Source: Polaromonas sp.
GTDB lineage: Bacteria; Pseudomonadota; Gammaproteobacteria; Burkholderiales; Burkholderiaceae_C
DNA length: 64,000 bases
NCBI RefSeq assembly: GCF_012927485.1
Contig: NZ_JABBPC010000012.1
Coordinates: 334,838-398,837 of the forward strand
Direction: 5' to 3'
Shown here: positions 25,853-34,680 of the stretch, piece by piece
How the letters are laid out: every line of letters begins with the position of its first letter
Numbering within the stretch: position 1 is the first letter of the stretch
The notes under the pieces: model-generated
What the model was told of the DNA's origin: nothing
The model's input: the letters and a program-made list of their open reading frames with translations, nothing else
Databases searched by the model: none
Position numbers and translations under genes: made by a program

Positions 25853-27916
25853 CTATTTTTTCGCCAATACCTTGCGCACGGTGTCCGCTACGTTCTCCGG
25901 CGTGAAGCCGAAGTGTTTAAACAGCACGGGTGCTGGCGCAGACTCGCCGTAAGTGTTGATGCCGACCACCGCGGCACAGCCGTATTTCCACCAGCCGTCG
26001 GTCACGCCCATTTCAACCGCTATACGCGGAATACCTTGGGGCAAAACCTCTGATTTGTAGGCTTCCTTTTGCTTGTCGAACGTGGTGGTACTCGGCATGG
26101 AGACTACCCGCACGGCAATTTTGTAAGTGGCCAACAGCTCCTGGGCCTTGAGTGCCAGCTGGACTTCGGATCCGGTGGCAATCAGGATCGCTTGGGTCTT
26201 TTTCTGGAGGCCCACTTCAGCCGGCTCGGCCAGCACGTAAGCGCCTTTGCTGATGTGGCCCAGGTCATCCTTCGGCGCGTAAGGCAGATTCTGACGGCTC
26301 AGTAACAACGCAGTGGGGTGATTTTTGTTTTGCAAGGCCACGGCCCAGGCTACAGCCGTTTCAGCCGTGTCGCCCGGACGCCATACGTCTAAATTGGGAA
26401 TCAGGCGCAGGCTGGCGGCGTGCTCAATCGACTGGTGCGTCGGGCCGTCTTCGCCCAGACCGATCGAGTCATGCGTGAACACATGAATCACGCGCAGCTT
26501 CATCAGTGCAGCCATGCGAATGGCATTGCGGCTGTAGTCGCTGAAGGTCAAAAAGGTGCCGCCGTACGGGATGAAACCACCATGCAACGCGATCCCGTTC
26601 ATGATCGCGGCCATGCCGAATTCGCGCACGCCGTAATTGATATGGCGACCGCCGATTTTGAGGCCGCTGCCGTCCGCGGCGTCGGTCTGCACAACCTCAC
26701 CGTGGTCGTCGAAGCGCAGGCCGGGCGTCGACTTGGTGTTGGTCAGGTTGGAGCCGGTCAGATCCGCCGAGCCGCCGAGCAGTTCGGGCAGGCCCGCGGT
26801 GAAGGATTCAAGCGCCAACTGCGAGGCTTTGCGCGAGGCGACGGTTTCGGCTTTGGTGTGCGCACCAATCACGGTGTCCACGGCAAGTTGCGCAAAACTC
26901 TTCGGCAACTCGCCCTTCATGCGGCGCACAAACTCTGCAGCCAACTCGGGGTGGGCCGATTTGTAAGCGGCAAACTTGGCGTCCCAGTCGGCCTCCAGCA
27001 CCAGGCCCTTGGCTTTGGCGTCCCAATCGTCATAGGTTTCTTGGGGCACTTTGAACGGGGCATAAGGCCAGCCGAGGGCTTCACGCGTCAGCTTGATTTC
27101 TTCAGTGCCCAAGGGCTCGCCGTGGGCCTTGGCCGTATTGGCACGATTTGGCGATCCTTGGCCGATACTCGTTTTGCAAACGATCAGCGTCGGATGGTCG
27201 TTAGTCGCTTTCGCGCTCGCAATGGCCGTAGAGACGGCCCCGGCGTCGTGGCCGTCCACCGGGCCAATGACGTTCCAGCCGTAGGCGGCAAAGCGTTGCG
27301 CGGTGTTGTCGATGAACCACGGGGCGACCGGGCCGTCAATGGAAATTCCGTTGTCGTCGTAGAGGGCGATCAGCTTGTTCAGCTTCCAGGCGCCCGCCAG
27401 CGCGGCGGCCTCGTGGCTGATGCCTTCCATCAGGCAGCCGTCGCCCATGAACACATAGGTGTGGTGGTCCACGATGACGTGGCTTGCCTCGCCATCCTGG
27501 CGGTTGAACTCTTTGGCGAGCAGCTTCTCAGCCAACGCCATGCCGACGGCATTGGTCAGGCCCTGGCCGAGCGGGCCGGTGGTGGTTTCTACGCCTGGGG
27601 TCACATCGACTTCGGGGTGCCCAGGGGTTTTCGAGCCGAGTTGGCGGAAATTTTTGAGTTCCTTGATCGGCAGCTTGTAGCCGGTGAGGTGCAGCAGCGC
27701 ATACAGCAGCATGGAGCTGTGGCCGTTAGACAGCACGAAACGGTCGCGGTCAAACCAATGCGGATTGTGCGGGCTGTGCTTGAGGTGCTGGCCCCACAGG
27801 GCGACGGCCATGTCGGCCATGCCCATAGGCGCACCGGGATGTCCCGAGTTAGCTTGTTGTACAGCGTCCATCGCGAGTGCGCGTATCGCATTCGCCATCA
27901 TTTCAGTATTGGCCAT
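25853..27916 (-). CDS. tkt: Transketolase
   Basis: 687 residues, full length. The thiamine diphosphate/Mg motif [18 protein letters not shown] begins near residue 154 and extends to [16 protein letters not shown]; the middle domain has [12 protein letters not shown] and the catalytic region [18 protein letters not shown] (about 464-481), and the C-terminal domain is intact. It transfers two-carbon ketol units in the non-oxidative pentose phosphate pathway. A 534-codon frame on the opposite strand is an antisense shadow produced by GC bias. It starts 210 bases from the divergent murU. Confidence 0.95.
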   Translation of the reverse strand: MANTEMMANAIRALAMDAVQQANSGHPGAPMGMADMAVALWGQHLKHSPHNPHWFDRDRFVLSNGHSSMLLYALLHLTGYKLPIKELKNFRQLGSKTPGHPEVDVTPGVETTTGPLGQGLTNAVGMALAEKLLAKEFNRQDGEASHVIVDHHTYVFMGDGCLMEGISHEAAALAGAWKLNKLIALYDDNGISIDGPVAPWFIDNTAQRFAAYGWNVIGPVDGHDAGAVSTAIASAKATNDHPTLIVCKTSIGQGSPNRANTAKAHGEPLGTEEIKLTREALGWPYAPFKVPQETYDDWDAKAKGLVLEADWDAKFAAYKSAHPELAAEFVRRMKGELPKSFAQLAVDTVIGAHTKAETVASRKASQLALESFTAGLPELLGGSADLTGSNLTNTKSTPGLRFDDHGEVVQTDAADGSGLKIGGRHINYGVREFGMAAIMNGIALHGGFIPYGGTFLTFSDYSRNAIRMAALMKLRVIHVFTHDSIGLGEDGPTHQSIEHAASLRLIPNLDVWRPGDTAETAVAWAVALQNKNHPTALLLSRQNLPYAPKDDLGHISKGAYVLAEPAEVGLQKKTQAILIATGSEVQLALKAQELLATYKIAVRVVSMPSTTTFDKQKEAYKSEVLPQGIPRIAVEMGVTDGWWKYGCAAVVGINTYGESAPAPVLFKHFGFTPENVADTVRKVLAKK

Positions 27917-28127
27917 CAGGAAAAGGTCCGGGGAGTTCGGAAATCAGGGAAAAGCAGTATTTTACCGGGCGACTGCCTGCAACACGTTCCGCGGAGTGTA
28001 TGTGCGCCTGGTGCGGGCGGTTAAAACCTGGCCACCGCGAATGCTCTAAAGTCCTGTTCATGCACAGACCTCACCACACCCTACCCGTTCGTCCCCGCCT
28101 GCGCGCCGGAGTGGCTACAGGCTGCGC

Positions 28128-28859
28128 ATGACCATCAAAGCCATGATTCTTGCGGCCGGTCGCGGCGAGCGGATGCGCCCCCTGACCGATCGCACGCCGA
28201 AGCCGCTGCTGGTCGTGCGCGGCAAGCCCCTGATCGACTGGCACACGCAGGCCCTGGCGCGCGGCGGTTTCAACGAGTTGGTGATCAACACCGCCTGGTT
28301 GGGCGAGAAGATTTCAGATCACTTTTCCGCCTGCCTCTCGCCATGCGGTGGCCGTCCGCTAGCCATTTCATACTCCCATGAAGGGGTAGATTTTGGCGCT
28401 GCGCTGGAAACGGCAGGCGGCATTGCGCGCGCTTTACCGCTTCTGGGCGAGGTTTTTTGGGTACTGGCAGGCGACGTCTTCGTTCCCTATTTTGAGTTTT
28501 CACAAGATGCCGTCAGGCGCTTTGAAGCCAGCCATCACCTGGCCCACCTGTGGCTGGTCCCCAACCCTTCCCACAACCCTTGCGGCGACTTCGGCTTGAG
28601 TCCCGAAGGGCTGGCCTTGAATCTGGCCAGCGGGACGCCAGATCGCCGCTTCACCTACAGCACGATTGGCCTGTATCGGCGGGCGTTATTCGACGGGCTG
28701 CCTTTTGGCAACCCGCGAGGGCTCAAAGCCCCACTGGCCCCGCTCTTGCGCGCGGCGATGGACAATCACCAGGTCAGCGCCGAGCTGTATGAAGGCGCGT
28801 GGACCGATGTGGGCACACCAGCCCGCCTGGATGAATTAAATCAACCCACCCCGAATTGA
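28128..28859 (+). CDS. murU: N-acetylmuramate-1-phosphate uridylyltransferase MurU-like
   Basis: 243 residues. The nucleotidyltransferase (GT-A) signature AMILAAGRGERMRPLTDRTPKPLL lies at about 4-26, with the metal-binding Asp in VLAGDVFVPY near residue 115 and the C-terminal WTDVGTPARLDELN. In Pseudomonas, MurU makes UDP-MurNAc in a peptidoglycan-recycling route that bypasses de novo synthesis and confers basal fosfomycin tolerance. The partner kinase amgK is present at 52.9 kb, unlinked but in the same window, which supports this reading over a general sugar-phosphate nucleotidyltransferase. Confidence 0.8.
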   Translation: MTIKAMILAAGRGERMRPLTDRTPKPLLVVRGKPLIDWHTQALARGGFNELVINTAWLGEKISDHFSACLSPCGGRPLAISYSHEGVDFGAALETAGGIARALPLLGEVFWVLAGDVFVPYFEFSQDAVRRFEASHHLAHLWLVPNPSHNPCGDFGLSPEGLALNLASGTPDRRFTYSTIGLYRRALFDGLPFGNPRGLKAPLAPLLRAAMDNHQVSAELYEGAWTDVGTPARLDELNQPTPN

Positions 28860-28871
28860 AACACCCACCCC

Positions 28872-30272
28872 ATGAGCACTTCCCCGATTTACGCCAAGCG
28901 CCGCGCCGCCATCGCGCGCGCCCTCAAAGCGGCTGGCGGCGGCATTGCCGTGCTGCCCACGGCGCCCGAAGTCCAGCGCAACCGCGACAGTGACTTTCCT
29001 TACCGGCACGACAGCTACTTTTATTACTTGACCGGTTTCAGCGAACCGGAGAGCTGGCTGGTGATTGAAGCCACGGGAAAGACGGCGAAAAGCACCTTGT
29101 TTTGCCGACCCAAGGACCTGGAACGAGAAATCTGGGACGGCATTCGTTTAGGGCCTAAAGCGGCGCCGTCGCAGTTGGGCATCGACGCCGCTTTCAGCGT
29201 CGATACGCTGGATGAAAAAATGCCGGAATTGCTCGCCAACCAGAACGCCGTATGGTTTCCGTTTGCGACCCACAAAGGCTTGGAAACTCAAATCGATGGT
29301 TGGCTGAACACCGTGCGCGCCCGCGTTCGGCTGGGTGCTGAATGCCCGCAAAGCCAGCATGACCTGTGCAAGTTGCTCGATGAAATGCGCTTGCTTAAAG
29401 ACAGCCACGAAATCGCGATCCTGCGGCGCGCCGGAAGAATTTCTGCAGCTGCGCATGTGCGTGCCATGCAGACCTCGGCGACCATGTTGCGTGACGGCGT
29501 CAAGGGTGGATTGCGCGAGTACCACCTCGAAGCCGAACTGCTGCACGAATTTCGCCGCCACGGCTCGCAATTTCCGGCCTATACCAGCATCGTTGCAGCG
29601 GGCGCCAACGCCTGCATCCTGCACTACCGTGCCGGCGACACCGAGCTCAAGCCAGGCCAGCTGTGCCTGATTGACGCGGCCTGCGAACTGGACGGCTATG
29701 CCAGCGACATCACGCGCACCTTTCCGGCCAATGGCAAATTCACGCCAGCGCAGCGCCGGCTGTACGACATCGTGGTGGCCGCCCAGGAAGCGGCCATCCA
29801 GGTCACGCGCCCCGGCAAGCGGTTCACCGACCCGCACGAGGCCGCCACGCGCGTGCTGATTGAAGGCATGCTGGAGACCGGCCTGCTGCCCAAAGCCAAG
29901 CATGGCAAGGTGGACGACGTGCTCGAATCAGGTGCTTACCGGCAGTTCTACATGCACCGCACCGGCCATTGGATGGGTATGGATGTGCACGACTGCGGCG
30001 ACTACACCGAGCCCACCGCCAAGCCGCGCGAAGAAAAAGACGCCCTGGGCCAAACCGTCATGCGCAAGCCCTCCCGCATCCTCAAGCCCGGCATGGTGCT
30101 GACGATTGAGCCCGGTCTGTATGTGCGCCCTGGCAAAAACGTTCCCAGGGAATTCTGGAACATCGGCATTCGAGTGGAAGACGACGCTCTGGTCAACGCC
30201 AAAGGCTGCGAGCTGATGACGCGCGACGTTCCCGTCGACGCGGCTGAGATTGAAGCGCTGATGCGGGAATGA
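28872..30272 (+). CDS. pepP: Xaa-Pro aminopeptidase (PepP-like)
   Basis: 466 residues. The N-terminal AMP_N domain (SPIYAKRRAAIARAL ... FPYRHDSYFYYLTGFSEPE) is followed by the M24 pita-bread domain with two metal Asp residues in DAACELDGYASDITRTF (about 267-283), His in HRTGHWMGMDVHD (about 357-369), Glu in LTIEPGLYV (about 412) and Glu in IGIRVEDDAL (about 435). It removes an N-terminal residue before proline using two manganese ions. It starts 12 bases after murU, likely in the same transcript; in many proteobacteria pepP heads the ubiquinone ubiH operon, which is not seen here. Confidence 0.92.
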   Translation: MSTSPIYAKRRAAIARALKAAGGGIAVLPTAPEVQRNRDSDFPYRHDSYFYYLTGFSEPESWLVIEATGKTAKSTLFCRPKDLEREIWDGIRLGPKAAPSQLGIDAAFSVDTLDEKMPELLANQNAVWFPFATHKGLETQIDGWLNTVRARVRLGAECPQSQHDLCKLLDEMRLLKDSHEIAILRRAGRISAAAHVRAMQTSATMLRDGVKGGLREYHLEAELLHEFRRHGSQFPAYTSIVAAGANACILHYRAGDTELKPGQLCLIDAACELDGYASDITRTFPANGKFTPAQRRLYDIVVAAQEAAIQVTRPGKRFTDPHEAATRVLIEGMLETGLLPKAKHGKVDDVLESGAYRQFYMHRTGHWMGMDVHDCGDYTEPTAKPREEKDALGQTVMRKPSRILKPGMVLTIEPGLYVRPGKNVPREFWNIGIRVEDDALVNAKGCELMTRDVPVDAAEIEALMRE

Positions 30273-30318
30273 GCGCGGAGAGCAGCGCTTGGAAATGGGC
30301 GGCAAGACGCTGCAAAAG

Positions 30319-31164
30319 TCAGCGAAATTTTTGCAGTTCCGGATCGTCTATTTTCTGCTCGGGCAGTCCAATCATGTTGGGAATTTCCGATAAGCGCGGC
30401 ATGCCTCCCTTGACTTGAATTTTTCCGTCGCGATCTTTCCACACGATTCCCGGCGTACCACTGATCGAAAATTTTTCCATCAATTCCCCGTTCTTGCGAA
30501 TTTTCTCCGTAAGCTCAGGTTGCAACGCCATGCGGGGACCGGGCGTCGGTGGTGCACCCGGACGATACTGCGCCTGCATGGTGCGAAATGCGGCAGTCTT
30601 GTCTTTCGCCGCCATGATGGCAGCGGCTTTTGGCAAGCTGGTTTCGCCCAGCACGGCGACCGGAATCCACCGCACCTGCAAGCCGGCTTTTTCATAGGGC
30701 TGCAATGCCTTCCACGTGAAATGGCAGAACGGACAGTTGGCGTCGAAAAAAACATAAAGAACGCTTTTTGGATTTTTGAGCGTCCCCTCCACCACGTGGT
30801 CCGCGCGCTCCAATTCCGTAAAGCTTGCCGAATAGTTGGGCGGCGGGACGAACTGGCTTGCATACTGGGCATTAAGCGGTTTGCCATTCTCATCGATCAA
30901 CTCACCTACCAGCATCGTTTTACCGTCAGGGGTCGTATAGACAATTGACGACTGGCCTCCCTGCGACAGCACCCAGCCGGTCAGGGAAGAAACGGCGGGA
31001 AAGGTTTTGACCACTTTAATGCCCCGTGCTACCGCACCTTGAATCTGTTTTGGGTAGTCTGCCGCGCGAGCGGCGTTGTGGGCACCCGAAAGCGCCAAGC
31101 CAAGCAAAACGGAGGCTGCGAGTCGCCCGAAGAATGGGAGGGGATAAGGGGGTAAGTTGCGCAT
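30319..31164 (-). CDS. dsbG: Thiol:disulfide interchange protein DsbG-like
   Basis: 281 residues with a signal peptide (ending ARA|ADY, about 33). The N-terminal dimerisation domain is followed by the thioredoxin domain with active site FFDANCPFCHF (about 126-136); DsbG has CPYC and DsbC CGYC, so CPFC fits the DsbG branch. The rest (GLQVRWIPVAVLG, KAAAIMAAKD) also matches DsbG. It is periplasmic, protects single cysteines from over-oxidation or isomerises disulfides, and must be kept reduced by DsbD, encoded two genes upstream. It is 105 bases after the tlpA-like gene on the same strand. Confidence 0.85.
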   Translation of the reverse strand: MRNLPPYPLPFFGRLAASVLLGLALSGAHNAARAADYPKQIQGAVARGIKVVKTFPAVSSLTGWVLSQGGQSSIVYTTPDGKTMLVGELIDENGKPLNAQYASQFVPPPNYSASFTELERADHVVEGTLKNPKSVLYVFFDANCPFCHFTWKALQPYEKAGLQVRWIPVAVLGETSLPKAAAIMAAKDKTAAFRTMQAQYRPGAPPTPGPRMALQPELTEKIRKNGELMEKFSISGTPGIVWKDRDGKIQVKGGMPRLSEIPNMIGLPEQKIDDPELQKFR

Positions 31165-31269
31165 GGCTTTCTATTTTGAGTTGTCAAAAAAAGGACTGGT
31201 TAAAACTAGTTCTGAGCCGCGTGGAAAACAAAGCCGCCACCAGGCGAAGGTTTTTAAATTACCAAGGGG

Positions 31270-32106
31270 CTACTTGTCGAACGAGGGAATCGGGGAGACG
31301 CGCAGCTGCCTTAATTTACTGGCCAGCGAAGCAGCCGATAGCTCGCCTAAATGGACATCGACCAATCGTCCGCCAGCGTCATAGAACAGCGTGGTCGGCA
31401 AGGCCGTCGAACCGACCGCCTTGCCGAGCGCTGTGCCTGGGTCAAGCAGGACATTGGCAAGATCAAGCCGACGGGCGGAAAGGAAGCTTTGGACTTTGAC
31501 CGCGTCCTCACCCTGGTTGGCGAAGACGAATATCACATTAGTTTGCTGCTGCTGTGCGGTAGCGAGCACGGGCATCTCACGCTGGCAGGGAGGACACCAG
31601 CTGGCCCACAGGTTAACGACCATCGGCTTTCCAGCCGCCAGTCTCTGGAGTTCTGCCGGCTGGCCTGCAGGGGTCGTCAACAGCACCGTGGGGAGAGCCG
31701 GCCTTTCCTTTTCCGTCAGGCGTAACGCACCAAACATGCCGCCCCAGACAAACGCCCCGGCGGCCAGCCCGAGGACCAGCGGCTTGCGCAGTGCGGCATG
31801 GCGACCGCCGTGCCAGATCGCGATTAACAAGGCCGCGAGCACCCCGGCCCAAAGCGTGAACCCGCCATCACGGATATCGAGAACAGACCAGGGCGCAAGG
31901 CGATAAATGTCAAACCAAATAGCAACGAAGCCAATGCGGGCTACCAGCAACGCCCCGATCATCATGTCGGACAGGACATTGCCTATGCCGCCCGTCTGCT
32001 GACGACGCCCGACCCAGTGGCCGATCCCGAGTGCGACCAGCAGCGCCACCGCCACCAGCAGCTGCTGGATCGACACCGGGAAAGGCCCTAGATTAACCGT
32101 CAGCAT
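31270..32106 (-). CDS. TlpA-like thioredoxin with Lgt-like membrane region
   Basis: 278 residues. The first about 125 residues hold four hydrophobic segments; LGPFPVSIQQLLV and ARIGFVAIWFDIYRL... followed by GGFTLWAG resemble part of prolipoprotein diacylglyceryl transferase (Lgt), but the region is too short to be an active enzyme and probably serves as the anchor. The C-terminal domain (about 135-278) is a TlpA/ResA-type thioredoxin with NLWASWCPPCQREMP (active site WCPPC). It would reduce disulfides in the periplasm, taking electrons from DsbD whose gene ends 2 bases upstream. Confidence 0.85.
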   Translation of the reverse strand: MLTVNLGPFPVSIQQLLVAVALLVALGIGHWVGRRQQTGGIGNVLSDMMIGALLVARIGFVAIWFDIYRLAPWSVLDIRDGGFTLWAGVLAALLIAIWHGGRHAALRKPLVLGLAAGAFVWGGMFGALRLTEKERPALPTVLLTTPAGQPAELQRLAAGKPMVVNLWASWCPPCQREMPVLATAQQQQTNVIFVFANQGEDAVKVQSFLSARRLDLANVLLDPGTALGKAVGSTALPTTLFYDAGGRLVDVHLGELSAASLASKLRQLRVSPIPSFDK

Positions 32107-32108
32107 GG

Positions 32109-33896
32109 TCAGTTGCCCTGCCTTGCGCGCAGCAGGCGGGCAAGAAATTCATCGGCATTGAGTTCGCCGATGACGCGCTCCGCACGGCGTTCCTGGCCAT
32201 CGGGGCCAATCAGCAGCAGGGTCGGTGGACCGAGAATTTGGTGGACGCTCATTAGCGCCCGATTGTCCGCATTAGCAGCCGTCACATCTGCGCGCAACAA
32301 CTGCGTGGTGGCCAGCGCCTGCTGAACCCGCGGGTTGGCGAACACCTCGCGCTCGATCGCTTTACACGAGACGCACCAGTCCGCGTAGTAATCCACCAGC
32401 GTCCACTGGCCGCGTTGGCCCGCCTCGGCGACACGCGCGTCAAGCGCTTGCTGTGTCTTGACCGATGCGAATCGGTCCATGAAGGGCTGGGCCACAACGG
32501 TCTGGGCCGGCGCCTCTTTTCCCGCAAGAAAGGCCAGCGGCTTCAAGGGATCCTGTGCGCCGCCGGCTGCGCCTATCACCATGGCCCCACCCCACAGTCC
32601 AAGCAGCAGCGCCAGATAGCGCGGCAGCGAACGCCCGACGCCGATATCTACGTTCTTTGCCCATGCCAGCAGGCTGACTGCGATGGCCAGCAGCCAGGCG
32701 CCCCACAGGCCCAGCGCCAGAGCGGGCCGCAGCAGCCGTGCCAGAAACAGAATCGCGGTGGCGAGCAGCATAAATCCAAACAAGACCTTGATCCGGTTCA
32801 TCCATCGGCCAGGGCGGGGTAACAGCCGCGCGCCAAGTGTTCCTACCAACAGCAGCGGCAGCCCCATGCCCAGCCCCATGGACAAAAGCACCAGGGCGCC
32901 GGTCAGTACATCGCCGGTCTGGCCGATGTAGAGCAGCGCGCCGGCCAACGGTGCGGTCATGCAGGGACCCACCAGCAACGCCGATAGCACGCCCATCGCA
33001 GCAGCGCCTGCCAAGCTGCCGCCGCGCTGGCCCTGGCTTACCCGGTTCAGGCGGTTGTTCAGCACAGCAGGCAATCGCAGTTCGTAAAATCCGAACATCG
33101 CCAGCGCCAGCGCGACAAAAATAAGACCGAAGCCGGCGAGCACCCACGCGTTCTGCAGCATCGCCTGCAAATTCGCGCCGGCCAGCGCGGCGCTGGCGCC
33201 GAGCACGGCGTAGGTTAAGGCCATAGGCAGTACAAAGGCCAGCGAGAGGACAAAACCGCGCTTGGGGCTGGCCTCACTCCCCGCAATCAGACTGGAGAGA
33301 ATGGGCACCATCGGCAGTACGCAGGGGGTAAAAGTCATAAGTAGCCCCAAGCCGAAGAACACGGTCAGCATCCACGCCAGATTGCCGCGTGACAGACGCC
33401 TGGCCAGGCTCTGGTCGTCGCCAAGCAAGCGGCTGCCGGGCTGATTGATGGCAACCGTGGACGCGCCGGCTGCACCGCTAGCGGTTTCGGCGATATCGGC
33501 CACCCTCACTCGCAGAGTTTGCGGCGGGTAGCACAGGCCCGCTTCGGCGCAGCCTTGCCAGCCGACTTGAAGTGCCTGAGCATCTGACGTTTTGACCAAA
33601 ACATTCAGACGATCGTGATAGACCTCGGTGTCGCCAAAAGACTCGTCCGTCTTGAGCGTACCGGCGGGTAACGTGACAGCGGGCACGCTGCCGGCCGGTT
33701 CACCGTCGATTTTTATCTGCTTGCGATAGAGGTAATAGCCCTCGCTGATGTTCCAGTTCAGACGCACCTGACCGCCGCCCTCGTTGCTGACAGTCAGCCG
33801 GAAGGCCTGTTCCGGCCGGAGGAAATCATTTTGGGCGCGCGCCGGCAGCACGCCTAGCATGGCAAGCACCAGAATCGACCATAACAAACGCAACAT
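32109..33896 (-). CDS. dsbD: Thiol:disulfide interchange protein DsbD
   Basis: 595 residues from the ATG at 33896 (signal MLRLLWSILVLAMLG, cleavage after ARA); a longer start at 33926 is less likely. Three domains: periplasmic DsbD-alpha (about 20-150, CAEAGLCYPP), eight-helix membrane domain with its cysteine in LMTFTPCVLPMVPILS and a second in VGPCMTAPLAG, and the C-terminal thioredoxin domain with DWCVSCKAIE. It moves electrons from cytoplasmic thioredoxin to periplasmic proteins such as DsbG and the TlpA-like protein encoded just downstream. It is divergent from the QseB-like regulator gene. Confidence 0.93.
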   Translation of the reverse strand: MLRLLWSILVLAMLGVLPARAQNDFLRPEQAFRLTVSNEGGGQVRLNWNISEGYYLYRKQIKIDGEPAGSVPAVTLPAGTLKTDESFGDTEVYHDRLNVLVKTSDAQALQVGWQGCAEAGLCYPPQTLRVRVADIAETASGAAGASTVAINQPGSRLLGDDQSLARRLSRGNLAWMLTVFFGLGLLMTFTPCVLPMVPILSSLIAGSEASPKRGFVLSLAFVLPMALTYAVLGASAALAGANLQAMLQNAWVLAGFGLIFVALALAMFGFYELRLPAVLNNRLNRVSQGQRGGSLAGAAAMGVLSALLVGPCMTAPLAGALLYIGQTGDVLTGALVLLSMGLGMGLPLLLVGTLGARLLPRPGRWMNRIKVLFGFMLLATAILFLARLLRPALALGLWGAWLLAIAVSLLAWAKNVDIGVGRSLPRYLALLLGLWGGAMVIGAAGGAQDPLKPLAFLAGKEAPAQTVVAQPFMDRFASVKTQQALDARVAEAGQRGQWTLVDYYADWCVSCKAIEREVFANPRVQQALATTQLLRADVTAANADNRALMSVHQILGPPTLLLIGPDGQERRAERVIGELNADEFLARLLRARQGN

Positions 33897-33940
33897 GAGC
33901 GCCTCCGAATCAAGATAGACTCGCATTTTTGCGCGACCGG

Positions 33941-33966
33941 ATTAAGGCAACGTTAACAACTTTAAC
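33941..33966. promoter_or_regulatory. TTAA direct repeats, candidate QseB/PmrA-type box
   Basis: ATTAA (33941-33945), six bases, GTTAA (33952-33956), then TTTAA (33961-33965). The first two match the spacing of the known QseB/PmrA box (CTTAA-N6-CTTAA) except for the first base of each half. It lies 75 bases upstream of the response regulator and 45 bases upstream of dsbD, so autoregulation and control of dsbD are both possible. Confidence 0.5.
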
Positions 33967-34014
33967 GATGCGACGCTCGATAGCGTAGCTACTTTTCCGC
34001 GCCAACGACAAACC

Positions 34015-34680
34015 ATGCGCGTACTACTGATAGAAGACGACGAACTCATTTCCCACGGCATCCTGGCCGGTCTGCGTGCGCACGGTCTGACGGTGGATGG
34101 CGTGGCGACGGCGACCCAGGCCGAGGCGGCGCTTTCGACAGTCCATTGCGATGTGGTGATTCTTGATCTTGGGCTGCCCGACGAAGATGGCATGACCCTT
34201 CTGCATCGCTTGCGGTCCAGCGGCATGGCGCTACCCGTGCTGGTACTGACAGCTCGCGACGCCGTGGAAGATCGCGTTGCAGGGCTGCGTGCCGGTGCGG
34301 ACGACTATCTGCTCAAGCCCTTCGATCTGAATGAACTGGTCGCCCGTCTGCACGCGCTGCTGCGCCGTGCCGCCGGGCGCAGCGTGAATGTCATTGCGCA
34401 GGGCCCCCTGCGCCTCGATCCGGCGAGCGGGGAAGTCTTTTTGCAGGGTCGCGCCGTTGTATTGTCTCGACGCGAACTGGCCCTGCTGGCGGCACTGCTG
34501 CAAGCTCGGGGACGCATTCTGAGCGCCGACCAGCTCAAGGACAGCCTGTACGATTTTAGTGAGGAGATTGGCAGCAATGCACTCAATGTGCATATCCATC
34601 ATCTGCGGCGCAAGCTGGGACCAGACATTGTTGAAACGATACGCGGCGTGGGCTACCGCTTCAATTGGGTCGGCGCGTGA
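34015..34680 (+). CDS. OmpR-family response regulator (QseB/PmrA/TctD-like)
   Basis: 221 residues. The receiver domain has the acidic pair EDDE (8-11), the phospho-acceptor Asp in VILDLGLPDEDG (about 51), LTARDAVEDRVAGL and the Lys in LLKPFDLNEL (about 101). The C-terminal winged helix (about 125-220) includes LSRRELALLAAL and NALNVHIHHLRRKLG...IRGVGYRF. Phosphorylated by the sensor kinase encoded immediately downstream, it would bind direct repeats; a matching TTAA repeat lies upstream. Targets may include the divergent dsbD operon. Confidence 0.9.
   Translation: MRVLLIEDDELISHGILAGLRAHGLTVDGVATATQAEAALSTVHCDVVILDLGLPDEDGMTLLHRLRSSGMALPVLVLTARDAVEDRVAGLRAGADDYLLKPFDLNELVARLHALLRRAAGRSVNVIAQGPLRLDPASGEVFLQGRAVVLSRRELALLAALLQARGRILSADQLKDSLYDFSEEIGSNALNVHIHHLRRKLGPDIVETIRGVGYRFNWVGA

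Noticed and set aside
26420..28024. 534-codon open frame on the plus strand across tkt
   Set aside because: It is antisense to a full-length transketolase; the amino-acid content is typical of the reverse complement of GC-biased coding DNA.
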